This document shows, in pieces, positions 52,221-60,426 of a stretch of 64,000 nucleotides of DNA (position 1 is its first letter; the number at the start of each line of letters is the position of its first letter). The notes under the pieces are model-generated. The model was given only the letters and a program-made list of their open reading frames with translations, searched no databases and was not told the DNA's origin. Origin of the DNA: an uncultured Lachnospiraceae bacterium (GTDB taxonomy: Bacteria > Bacillota > Clostridia > Lachnospirales > Lachnospiraceae); assembly GCA_900544685.1 (NCBI GenBank), contig UQWA01000006.1, positions 1-64,000 on the forward strand, in the 5' to 3' direction. Made by a program: the position numbers and the translations under genes.

Positions 52221-53354
52221 ATGACAAAAATGAAGTTTTCAGTCCTGATGCTTGCAGGATGTATGAGCGCAGGGTGTGCTTTAGGTACGCCTGTTTTTGC
52301 GGAGCAGATGGATGGGGGAATGGAATATGATACCGGTGAGACTGGATACTGGGATGGTACCGATCAGGTGGATCAGAATATAACCTATGAAGGCGCTGCA
52401 CAGATGAACCAGGACATGTCGGCTTATGAAGATACTGTACAGGAACCACAGACTGCAACAGAAACTTGGACACCGGATTACACAGAGAGTTATGACAGCA
52501 GCACAGAGTATTCATCAGCAACAGAATACAGTGAACCAGCAGAATATTATGATTATACGGAAACTTACAGTGACGATGTAGAGGATACATCAGAGACAGA
52601 GAGTGAATCAGAGAAGGAAAGAAGATATTATAAGGATGATCCGTATATTGGAATTCGTAAGACGGATAAAGTAAAATTTGCAGAGGATTATGACATTCTG
52701 ACAAAGGAAGATGCGGAAAAAGATTTTAATCTTCTGGCTTTTGACAAACTCCCACGCGCTGTCAGTCTGGAAGTTCCGTCAGTGCTTCAGTTACCGGAAC
52801 TGCCGACAGGATGTGAGTCTGTGGCTTTGACTATGGCACTGGAATACGAAGGATTCATGTTGTATAAGACGACCATTGCCAGAGAATTTCTGATTTATAA
52901 TCAAGAGACAGATAATATGGCAATCGGTTATATTGGAGATCCATTCAGTGAAGATGGTGCAGGCTGTTTTGCTCCGGCAATCGCAGCTACAGCAGATAAT
53001 TTCTTTGAAGATCAGGAAGCAGATTATGTGGCTTATGATATTTCAGGAACAGAGATGGAAGAACTGCTCAGTTACGTGCAGGCGGACACACCAGTGGTTC
53101 TCTGGACGACCATGTATATGGCAGAACCGGAATTTACGGAAGATACTGCCGAGTATGAGGGGAAAACTTATCGCTGGTATTATCAGGAACATTGTGTGGT
53201 ATTGTCAGGATATGATCTGGACAATAATACGGTACAGATCAATGATCCGCTGGAGGGTATCGTAGACAGAGACTATGATGAATTCAAGCGTATCTATGAT
53301 GAAATAGGAAAATACGCAGTTGTAGTAAAAAATACTGTGGAAGAGAAAGAATAA
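52221..53354 (+). CDS. Secreted C39 family cysteine peptidase with Tyr/Thr/Glu-rich linker
   Basis: 377 residues. The N-terminus has both a lipobox-like LAGC (residues 11-14) and a signal peptidase I-like PVFA-EQ (near 28), so it may be a lipoprotein or a released protein. A low-complexity linker rich in Tyr, Thr, Ser, Glu and Asp covers about 30-135. The C39-like domain (about 175-370) has VLQLPELPTGCESVALTMAL with the catalytic Gln and Cys, then YQEHCVVLSGYD (His) and QINDPLEG (Asp). The active site appears complete. The substrate is unknown. A CBS-domain gene follows after 14 bases. Confidence 0.8.
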   Translation: MTKMKFSVLMLAGCMSAGCALGTPVFAEQMDGGMEYDTGETGYWDGTDQVDQNITYEGAAQMNQDMSAYEDTVQEPQTATETWTPDYTESYDSSTEYSSATEYSEPAEYYDYTETYSDDVEDTSETESESEKERRYYKDDPYIGIRKTDKVKFAEDYDILTKEDAEKDFNLLAFDKLPRAVSLEVPSVLQLPELPTGCESVALTMALEYEGFMLYKTTIAREFLIYNQETDNMAIGYIGDPFSEDGAGCFAPAIAATADNFFEDQEADYVAYDISGTEMEELLSYVQADTPVVLWTTMYMAEPEFTEDTAEYEGKTYRWYYQEHCVVLSGYDLDNNTVQINDPLEGIVDRDYDEFKRIYDEIGKYAVVVKNTVEEKE

Positions 53355-53368
53355 TATGAGGCACAAGG

Positions 53369-53788
53369 ATGAATATATTATTTTATTTGAAGCCGAAGAA
53401 TGAGATCGTCTATCTCTATGATGATTTTACCCTTCGCCAGGTTCTGGAGAAGATGGAGAAGCACAGATACAGTGCAGTTCCGGTTATTAATCGGAATGGA
53501 AATTATGTGGGGACACTGACAGAAGGCGATCTGCTGTGGCATTTAAAAGCTACCGGATTTCAGGAACTGAAGGATATGGAAGACATTCCAATGACAAAAA
53601 TCAGACGTTACTGGCATAATGAACCAGTTAATATTGATTGTAAGATTGAGGATCTGATTACTACATCCATGAATCAGAATTTTGTTCCGGTAATTGATGA
53701 TAAGAAGATTTTTATTGGGATTGTGACCCGCAGGGATATTATTCAGTATTGTTATGATCAGGTACAAAAAGAGAATTTAGCACGTTAA
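53369..53788 (+). CDS. CBS domain pair protein
   Basis: 139 residues consisting of two CBS domains. The first (about 8-65) has HRYSAVPVINRNGNYVGTLT and the second (about 78-130) NQNFVPVIDDKKIFIGIVTR. No effector domain is attached. CBS pairs usually sense adenine nucleotides or S-adenosylmethionine. It is co-transcribed with the C39 peptidase, but the link between them is unclear. Confidence 0.9.
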   Translation: MNILFYLKPKNEIVYLYDDFTLRQVLEKMEKHRYSAVPVINRNGNYVGTLTEGDLLWHLKATGFQELKDMEDIPMTKIRRYWHNEPVNIDCKIEDLITTSMNQNFVPVIDDKKIFIGIVTRRDIIQYCYDQVQKENLAR

Positions 53789-53799
53789 AGCGATTAAAG

Positions 53800-53828
53800 T
53801 TGACAAACAAAAATATAGTTGGTAGAAT
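53800..53828 (+). promoter_or_regulatory. Promoter of ilvN
   Basis: TTGACA, a 17-base spacer and TAGAAT. The 60-base leader has no T-box sequence. Confidence 0.75.
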
Positions 53829-53890
53829 ATAGAAAGTTTCAATCTGTGAAGATACTGAGCAGATAGAAGGTTACACAAAGGAGTGAAAAA

Positions 53891-54388
53891 ATGAATCAGA
53901 GAGTGTTATCCATGCTGGTAGACAATACATCCGGTGTTCTGAGCCGTGTTGCAGGGCTTTTCAGCCGTCGTGGTTATAATATTGACAGCCTGACAGTAGG
54001 CGTGACGGCAGATCCGAGATATTCCAGAATGACAGTAGTGGTAAATGGTGATGAACAGATTCTGGATCAGATCGAAAAGCAGGTACGTAAGTTAGTAGAT
54101 GTGGCAGATGTGAAGACTCTGAAGCCTGGTGACAGTGTGAACAGAGAACTGATTATGGTGAAGCTTCGTGCAGATGCGAAGGATCGTCAGGGCATCAATG
54201 CAATCTGCGATATTTTCCGTGCCAAGGTTGTGGATGTAGCGAAGTCATCCATGATTATTGAACTGACAGGAGATCAGGGTAAGTTATCTGCATTTCTGGA
54301 GCTGATCAGTGACTATGAGATTCTGGAGCTGGCAAGAACCGGTATGACAGGACTGTCACGTGGCGCAGATGATGTCAGATATTTATAA
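53891..54388 (+). CDS. ilvN: Acetolactate synthase small (regulatory) subunit
   Basis: 165 residues. The N-terminal ACT domain is RVLSMLVDNTSGVLSRVAGL then FSRRGYNIDSLTVG (residues 3-36). The C-terminal domain has INAICDIFRAKVVDVAKSSM. It confers valine feedback control on the catalytic subunit. The gene for that subunit (ilvB) is not in the window, so it is encoded elsewhere. It is first in the row ilvN, ilvC, leuC, leuD. Confidence 0.95.
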   Translation: MNQRVLSMLVDNTSGVLSRVAGLFSRRGYNIDSLTVGVTADPRYSRMTVVVNGDEQILDQIEKQVRKLVDVADVKTLKPGDSVNRELIMVKLRADAKDRQGINAICDIFRAKVVDVAKSSMIIELTGDQGKLSAFLELISDYEILELARTGMTGLSRGADDVRYL

Positions 54389-54474
54389 AAGTTTGCTAGA
54401 GGTGAAAGACCTTTAACATATTTACGGTATGAGAAGAGTACCGGAGAGCACATTTTCTATGGAGGAGAAACATA

Positions 54475-55497
54475 ATGGAGGAAGCAAAGATTTATTATCA
54501 GGAAGACTGTAATCTTTCCATGCTGGAAGGAAAGACAATTGCAGTAATCGGTTATGGCAGCCAGGGACATGCACATGCATTAAATGCAAAGGAATCCGGA
54601 TGCCATGTTATTATCGGTCTTTATGAAGGAAGCAAGTCCTGGGCAAAAGCAGAAGCACAGGGATTTGAAGTTTATACGGCAGCAGAAGCTGCAAAGAAAG
54701 CTGATATCATCATGATCCTGATCAATGATGAGAAGCAGGCAACTCTTTACAAAAAAGATATCGAACCGAATCTGGAAGAAGGAAACATGCTGATGTTTGC
54801 TCACGGTTTCAATATTCATTTCGGATGTATCGTACCACCTGCAAATGTAGATGTTACTATGATCGCACCTAAGGGACCAGGACACACAGTAAGAAGCGAA
54901 TATCAGGCTGGTAAAGGTGTTCCTTGTCTGGTAGCTGTTCATCAGAATGCTACAGGCAAAGCTCTGGAGATCGCACTGGCTTACGCACTGGCAATCGGCG
55001 GAGCAAGAGCTGGTGTGTTGGAGACTACATTCAGAACAGAGACAGAAACAGACCTTTTCGGTGAACAGGCAGTTCTCTGTGGTGGCGTATGCGCACTGAT
55101 GCAGGCAGGTTTCGAGACTCTGGTTGAAGCTGGATATGACCCAAGAAATGCATATTTTGAATGTATCCATGAGATGAAGCTGATCGTAGATCTGATTTAT
55201 CAGTCAGGATTTGCAGGAATGAGATATTCTATTTCCAATACTGCTGAATACGGTGATTATATTACAGGACCTAAGATCATCACAGAAGATACTAAGAAAG
55301 CAATGAAGAAGATCCTGTCTGATATTCAGGATGGTACTTTTGCAAAAGACTTCCTGTTAGATATGTCCAGCGCAGGTTCACAGGTACATTTCAAAGCTAT
55401 GAGAAAACTGGCTTCTGAACATCCATCAGAAAAAGTTGGTGCAGAGATCCGTAAACTGTATAGCTGGAATGGCGAAGATAAACTGATTAACAACTAA
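54475..55497 (+). CDS. ilvC: Ketol-acid reductoisomerase (NADP+)
   Basis: 340 residues. The Rossmann motif is VIGYGSQGHAHALNAKESG (about residues 24-42). IAPKGPGHTVRSEYQAGKGV is near 130, and the C-terminal domain carries Mg-binding acids in TDLFGEQAVLCGG (about 191-203) and the ECIHEMKLIVDLIYQ helix. Class I length. It converts acetolactate to dihydroxyisovalerate. GGAGGAG precedes the ATG. Confidence 0.97.
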   Translation: MEEAKIYYQEDCNLSMLEGKTIAVIGYGSQGHAHALNAKESGCHVIIGLYEGSKSWAKAEAQGFEVYTAAEAAKKADIIMILINDEKQATLYKKDIEPNLEEGNMLMFAHGFNIHFGCIVPPANVDVTMIAPKGPGHTVRSEYQAGKGVPCLVAVHQNATGKALEIALAYALAIGGARAGVLETTFRTETETDLFGEQAVLCGGVCALMQAGFETLVEAGYDPRNAYFECIHEMKLIVDLIYQSGFAGMRYSISNTAEYGDYITGPKIITEDTKKAMKKILSDIQDGTFAKDFLLDMSSAGSQVHFKAMRKLASEHPSEKVGAEIRKLYSWNGEDKLINN

Positions 55498-55588
55498 TCA
55501 GATATGATGAAGAGAGTGTAGAAATGAGAATCCGGGACAGCAGATACAGGTTGTTCCGGATTTTGTGCTGATAGAGGAGGAAAGAATC

Positions 55589-56857
55589 ATGGGAATGACG
55601 ATGACACAGAAGATTCTGGCGGCAGCAGCTGGACTTCCATCTGTGGAAGCAGGACAGTTGATTGAAGCAGATCTGGATTTGGTACTGGGAAATGATATCA
55701 CATCACCGGTAGCAATTCATGAGATGGATAAGTTTACTAAGGAAGGCGTATTTAACAAGGATAAGATTGCTCTTGTAATGGATCATTTTATTCCAAACAA
55801 GGATATTAAATCAGCGGAACACTGTAAATGTGTACGCCAGTTTGCAGCAAAACATGATATTACTAATTATTTTGATGTAGGACAGATGGGTATTGAGCAT
55901 GCATTACTTCCGGAAAGTGGGCTGACAGTTGCCGGTGACGTTATCATCGGTGCAGACTCCCATACCTGCACCTATGGTGCTCTTGGAGCATTTTCCACCG
56001 GTGTGGGAAGTACTGATATGGCAGCAGGTATGGCAACCGGAAAAGCATGGTTCAAAGTGCCATCTGCAATAAAGTTTAATCTGATTGGCAAGCCATCTAA
56101 GTGGGTAAGTGGAAAGGATGTAATCCTTCACATTATCGGCATGATCGGAGTAGACGGTGCACTGTACCGTTCCATGGAATTTACAGGAGAAGGTATTAAG
56201 AATCTGTCAATGGATGACCGTTTCACTATTGCAAACATGGCAATTGAAGCTGGTGGTAAGAACGGAATTTTCCCTGTGGATGATCTTGCAATTGCTTATA
56301 TGAAAGAGCATTCCAAACGTCCATACAAGATCTTTGAAGCAGATGCAGATGCAGTATATGATGAAGAATATACCATTGATTTAAGTGAACTGAAGCCGAC
56401 TATTGCGTTCCCGCATCTGCCGGAAAATACGAAGACTATGGATGAGATTACAGAAGATGTAGTAATTGACCAGTCAGTGATTGGTTCCTGTACCAATGGA
56501 CGTATTGAAGATCTGAGATGCGCTGCTGAGATCTTAAAAGGTCGTAAAGTGAAAAAGGGAGTACGCTGTATCGTGATTCCGGCTACACAGAAGATATATC
56601 TTCAGGCAATGGAAGAGGGACTGCTTAAGATCTTTATTGAAGCAGGTGCAGTAGTCAGTACACCAACCTGTGGGCCATGTCTTGGCGGTTATATGGGTAT
56701 TCTGGCAGAAGGTGAACGTTGTATCTCCACTACCAACCGTAACTTTGTAGGACGTATGGGACATGTAAAATCAGAAGTATATCTGGCAAGTCCGGCTGTT
56801 GCAGCAGCAAGCGCAGTAACAGGAAAGATTTCCACACCGGATGAACTGGGATTATAA
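55589..56857 (+). CDS. leuC: 3-isopropylmalate dehydratase large subunit
   Basis: 422 residues of the HacA/LeuC short type. [4Fe-4S] ligands are in GSCTNGRIEDLR (about residue 299) and TPTCGPCLGGYMG (about 359). GADSHTCTYGALGAFSTGVG is near 125. It isomerises 2- to 3-isopropylmalate with LeuD. I use the ATG at 55589 after GAGGAGGAAAG; the frame from 55565 is eight residues longer and lacks a ribosome site. Homoaconitase-type substrates are less likely given the neighbours. Confidence 0.95.
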   Translation: MGMTMTQKILAAAAGLPSVEAGQLIEADLDLVLGNDITSPVAIHEMDKFTKEGVFNKDKIALVMDHFIPNKDIKSAEHCKCVRQFAAKHDITNYFDVGQMGIEHALLPESGLTVAGDVIIGADSHTCTYGALGAFSTGVGSTDMAAGMATGKAWFKVPSAIKFNLIGKPSKWVSGKDVILHIIGMIGVDGALYRSMEFTGEGIKNLSMDDRFTIANMAIEAGGKNGIFPVDDLAIAYMKEHSKRPYKIFEADADAVYDEEYTIDLSELKPTIAFPHLPENTKTMDEITEDVVIDQSVIGSCTNGRIEDLRCAAEILKGRKVKKGVRCIVIPATQKIYLQAMEEGLLKIFIEAGAVVSTPTCGPCLGGYMGILAEGERCISTTNRNFVGRMGHVKSEVYLASPAVAAASAVTGKISTPDELGL

Positions 56858-56868
56858 GGAGGAGAAAG

Positions 56869-57354
56869 ATGAAGGCACACGGAAAAGTATTCAAATACGG
56901 AGACAATGTAGATACTGATGTAATCATTCCAGCAAGATATCTGAATTCCTCAGATCCGGCAGAACTGGCAACACATTGTATGGAAGATATTGATAAAGAA
57001 TTTGTCAATAAAGTACACAAGGGAGATATTATCGTAGCAGATAAGAACTTTGGCTGCGGTTCATCCAGAGAACATGCACCGATCGCTATCAAGGCAGCAG
57101 GTGTGAGTTGTGTCATTGCAGAAACATTTGCCAGAATTTTCTATCGTAATTCCATCAATATAGGCCTGCCAATTATTGAATGTCCGGCGGCTGCAAAAGG
57201 AATTGAAGATGGAGATGAAGTAGAGGTGGACTTTGACAGTGGTATGATTTACAACCGTACCAAGGGCACTGAATTTAAGGGACAGGCGTTCCCGGAATTT
57301 ATGCAGAAGATCATTCAGGCAGAAGGTCTGATCAATTATATCAATAATAAATAA
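56869..57354 (+). CDS. leuD: 3-isopropylmalate dehydratase small subunit
   Basis: 161 residues. It has VDTDVIIPARYLNSSDPAEL near residue 18 and the swivel-domain motif NFGCGSSREHAPIAIKAAG (about 61-79). Length is that of the short LeuD type paired with short LeuC. It lies 11 bases after leuC with AAGGAGG upstream. leuB is absent from this cluster. Confidence 0.95.
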   Translation: MKAHGKVFKYGDNVDTDVIIPARYLNSSDPAELATHCMEDIDKEFVNKVHKGDIIVADKNFGCGSSREHAPIAIKAAGVSCVIAETFARIFYRNSINIGLPIIECPAAAKGIEDGDEVEVDFDSGMIYNRTKGTEFKGQAFPEFMQKIIQAEGLINYINNK

Positions 57355-57366
57355 GGACGAAAGAAG

Positions 57367-57406
57367 AGAGGGTATACGGTTCATGCCGTACGCCCTCTTA
57401 ATTTAA
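57367..57406. terminator. Terminator between leuD and the convergent surface-protein gene
   Basis: GAGGGTATACGG pairs with CCGTACGCCCTC (one mismatch, one G-U) around TTCATG, followed by TTAATTT. Confidence 0.75.
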
Positions 57407-57440
57407 TCAGTAATCAATATATTCTTTGACAGAGAACAGA

Positions 57441-59822
57441 TTACTGTTTTTTCTTTTTACGAAGAACCAGAATAACAATAATGACAATTGCAGCGCCTGC
57501 CAGAATAATGACAAATGGCAGGATCTGTGTCTGATCACCGGTTCGTGGATTAATGCGGACAGCGTCATTAGATCCGTCAGTAGAAACACCTCCGATAGAG
57601 AAGGTAACACTCTTACTGTCAGCAATGTCTGTATTCTGCCAGCTTCCATCCCCATATACCTGTTTCTGGAAAGTAACCGTAACGGTGTAAGTACCAGTTT
57701 TGGAAATGGAGAAAGCGCCACTGTAGTTGTCAAGCCAGGTACCTGCTGTGCTTTGGATGGACCAGGTAGAAGGAATATATCGGATATCATTATCAATTGG
57801 TGAGGTATTTTCACTGGCAGCACCATATGCGCTGAAAGTCAGTCGTGAATTGATATCATAAGTAGCACCTTCAGATAAGTTCTGAATGGTATTATCTGTC
57901 GGATTGCCGATGATATTCAGATCACGGGATTCACTGTAGTCACAATTATCACGATGGCAGTAACGTTCCTGATAGCCATGTGAGGAGTAAGTAGATTCCT
58001 CAACGGTTTCCCAGTCATCTCTCAGATCATGTCCCAGAGCAGCTCCTTCTGTTGCATTGCAGCGTGTACAGGTCTTTGGTGTAGTACAGGTAGCAGGTTC
58101 CCAGTCATGTCCCAGAGCGGTTCCTTCCAATTCAGTACCGCAGACACGGCAGGTTGCGTTCTTAGTGCAGGTCTCATTATTGGCAGATACATGATCTGCA
58201 TAATCACCTGTAGTGGCACCGCAGTTCTGACAGGTGGCAAGATGCTGACAGGTAGCAGCATCGAAGTTATGAGCAGCTTTTGCCAGAGCAAGATCCAGAG
58301 AATACGTATTTGTTCCATCGGTAAAAGTAATCCGCTTGGTAGACCCATCAGTGAAGTCAGCCTGAGACAGATCATAAGCGGTTCCATCAGAAAGAACAAA
58401 TTTAATGGAAAGGCTGTTCAATACCGCACTGCACGGTAACTGAACAGAAGTAATGGAAGTTACCTCACCGGCTGTAAAGCTGATGGTATTGCTGTTATCA
58501 GAAGGATACTGATAAATCACTGTGTCATCACCGACATTGCGGAATACAAGTGATCCTGTCAGCGTCTGTGCGACGTTTTCCTGTGGAATATCACTGGAAG
58601 CATTAGCGTTGGCGTCCTGGGCTGTATCATTGCCGGAAATATCATCATTGGTATCCTGTGCAACGATGTTATTGGAATCAGATACTGTACTGTCCTGTGC
58701 AGTGATGTTACCGGAAGCATCTGCATTAGCATCCTGTGTTGGAGTATCAGAAACGTCGGTGTTGGCGTCTTGAGAGACAGAATTCTCAGAGTCGTCGGAA
58801 ACGACTGGCTGGGAATCTGAATTCTCAGGCAGAAGAGCAACTACTCCGTCTTCAGAATCCTTATATTCTGACTCATTACCTGCATCAATAAGTGAATCAT
58901 CCAGATTATCGAAGATATTCACATCACCCTCATCTGTGGCAGAATCAGAAGTATCCGGAACAACGTCACCAGAAACCTCAGTATTCGAATCAGAAGTATC
59001 CGGAACGACGCTACCAGAATCCTCAGTATTCGAATCAGAAGTATCCAGAACAGTGTCCCCTGAATCTTCGGTATTCGAATCAGAAGTATCCAGAGTAACA
59101 TCTTCGGAACCATCATTGCTAGAAGTAAAGTCGCCCAGATCCACATCTCCGGATAAGTCATCACTGGAAACAAAACCATTCAGATCAGCATCGTTACTGT
59201 TGTCGATAGTGGTATCAGAATCTTCAGATTCAGTTTCTGTTTCACTTTCGGTTTCTTCAGGGACAGCGGCAATCTGTACATCAATGGTCAGATCTTTGAC
59301 GCCATCTGCAAGAAGAAGATCATCCAGATCCTCATATTCCATGACATAAGCCTCATAATCAGGAACAAAAGTATAAGTACCTTCCGGAGAGGCTTCGGTA
59401 TATTCTTCGTCGGTATCTGACTTCAGTTTCCAGATAACATTGTCCAGTGTCATGGAAGAGATTACATCACTGCCATCAGATTCCCAGTAACCTTCAACAG
59501 TCAGCTTCTCCGGAAGATTCAGATCTTCCAGGGCAGTTCCGGGCTCAGCCTTCAGATCACCGTATTTCTCTCTGGTCTGTTCATTGGTGAAATGCCCTTC
59601 ATTATCTTTGTCAAAATCAGTAAATTTTGTAATATAGAAAATCGAAGAGCTTTCTTCTTCGGTTCCTGCTTCAGCTTCATCCAGTGTTTCTTCATCAATG
59701 TATCCATCATCGGAAAAATCTTCTTCTGCCCATGCAGGAACAGAAGGGATCATGCTCATAATTAAAGAAAATGACAGGATTCCTGAAGCACATTTTGCAA
59801 GCAGTTGATTATGTTTGTGCAT
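57441..59822 (-). CDS. Large cell-wall-anchored surface protein with NPRTG sorting signal
   Basis: 793 residues. The signal peptide is about 1-32. An acidic N-terminal domain covers about 45-200. A low-complexity region (about 205-460) contains four 15-residue tandem repeats of the DTSDSNTEDSGD type. A beta domain (about 465-540) precedes CxxC modules (TCQNCGATTGD, TCRVCGTELEG, TCTRCNATEGA) alternating with GHDW. The C-terminus has NPRTGD, a hydrophobic helix (ILPFVIILAGAAIVIIVILV) and RKKKKQ, a sortase signal. Probably a host- or matrix-contact protein. No sortase gene is adjacent. It interrupts the leucine genes on the opposite strand. Confidence 0.85.
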   Translation of the reverse strand: MHKHNQLLAKCASGILSFSLIMSMIPSVPAWAEEDFSDDGYIDEETLDEAEAGTEEESSSIFYITKFTDFDKDNEGHFTNEQTREKYGDLKAEPGTALEDLNLPEKLTVEGYWESDGSDVISSMTLDNVIWKLKSDTDEEYTEASPEGTYTFVPDYEAYVMEYEDLDDLLLADGVKDLTIDVQIAAVPEETESETETESEDSDTTIDNSNDADLNGFVSSDDLSGDVDLGDFTSSNDGSEDVTLDTSDSNTEDSGDTVLDTSDSNTEDSGSVVPDTSDSNTEVSGDVVPDTSDSATDEGDVNIFDNLDDSLIDAGNESEYKDSEDGVVALLPENSDSQPVVSDDSENSVSQDANTDVSDTPTQDANADASGNITAQDSTVSDSNNIVAQDTNDDISGNDTAQDANANASSDIPQENVAQTLTGSLVFRNVGDDTVIYQYPSDNSNTISFTAGEVTSITSVQLPCSAVLNSLSIKFVLSDGTAYDLSQADFTDGSTKRITFTDGTNTYSLDLALAKAAHNFDAATCQHLATCQNCGATTGDYADHVSANNETCTKNATCRVCGTELEGTALGHDWEPATCTTPKTCTRCNATEGAALGHDLRDDWETVEESTYSSHGYQERYCHRDNCDYSESRDLNIIGNPTDNTIQNLSEGATYDINSRLTFSAYGAASENTSPIDNDIRYIPSTWSIQSTAGTWLDNYSGAFSISKTGTYTVTVTFQKQVYGDGSWQNTDIADSKSVTFSIGGVSTDGSNDAVRINPRTGDQTQILPFVIILAGAAIVIIVILVLRKKKKQ
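58936..59105 (-). repeat. Four 45-base tandem repeats inside the surface-protein gene
   Basis: GAATCAGAAGTATCC recurs at 58942, 58987, 59032 and 59077 (+ strand), an exact 45-base period. Each unit encodes 15 residues, so copy-number changes would keep the reading frame. Confidence 0.9.
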
Positions 59823-59995
59823 AATACTTCTCCCCTTTCAGTTATAAAATGTTACATATATGTTAACATAAATGTAAAAGAAAATCCATAAAAAAAGCCT
59901 AAAATGAAAAAATTAAGAAAGTATTAATGGTTGAGAAGCCATCGTAAACAATGACAGATAATTTACACAAAACCGGAAAAAATTTGTTCATCCGG

Positions 59996-60024
59996 TTGAC
60001 ATTTCAATAGAAAAGTGTTATTTT
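59996..60024 (+). promoter_or_regulatory. Promoter of the leuA T-box leader
   Basis: TTGACA, a 17-base spacer and TATTTT. The transcript should begin near 60031 and run through the T-box. Confidence 0.7.
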
Positions 60025-60039
60025 AAACCTACGTCAAAC

Positions 60040-60370
60040 AGAAAAAGCTATGAAGAGGAATAGTACTTTTGTTCTTGGATACAGAAAGCTGCCGGGTGAT
60101 GCGAGACAGTCGAGAGAATAACAGGAACTCGCCTCAGAGCGGCTGCCTGAAAGCCACAGTTCAGTACGGAGAAGTACAGACAGATGGTGAGTAGACGCAG
60201 ACGGAGTCCTGACCGTTATCCGGGTAAGATATAAGATCCAGACAGATCCGTATCGAATGAGTGTATGAAGTTATTTCATAAATTAGAGTGGTACCGCGTA
60301 GGACAACAGCAGTCTTTCGTCTCTAGTGACCGTTTACAGTCACGGGATGAAGGATTTTTTTTATTTCACA
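60040..60370 (+). promoter_or_regulatory. T-box riboswitch leader of leuA (leucine)
   Basis: The leader has GAAGAGGAATAGTAC (stem I, AGTA turn), AGAAAG and GGGTGATGCGA (apical motifs). The invariant T-box AGAGTGGTACCGCG is at 60285-60298. A terminator follows, CTTTCGTCTCTAGTGAC paired with GTCACGGGATGAAGG, then eight T (to about 60363). CTC leucine codons at 60128-60130 and 60133-60135 are candidate specifiers. Uncharged leucyl-tRNA would bind and favour read-through into leuA. The exact specifier needs structure modelling. The rest of the 604-base gap (59823-60039) holds the surface-protein start region and the promoter. Confidence 0.92.
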
Positions 60371-60426
60371 ATATATGTGAAATTCACAGTAAGAGATGTA
60401 AAACAGTGAAAATGGAGGAAAAACAC

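Noticed and set aside
53829..53890. T-box or leucine attenuator before ilvN
   Set aside because: The leader is about 60 bases, lacks the TGGNACCGCG motif, and has no terminator or run of leucine, valine or isoleucine codons.
58936..59105. Direct repeats that might be a CRISPR array
   Set aside because: The 45-base units are contiguous, imperfect and coding, with no unique spacers and no cas genes.
60265..60426. Possible 54-residue N-terminal extension of LeuA
   Set aside because: It lies within the T-box and terminator of the leader RNA; ATG 60427 has GGAGG upstream.
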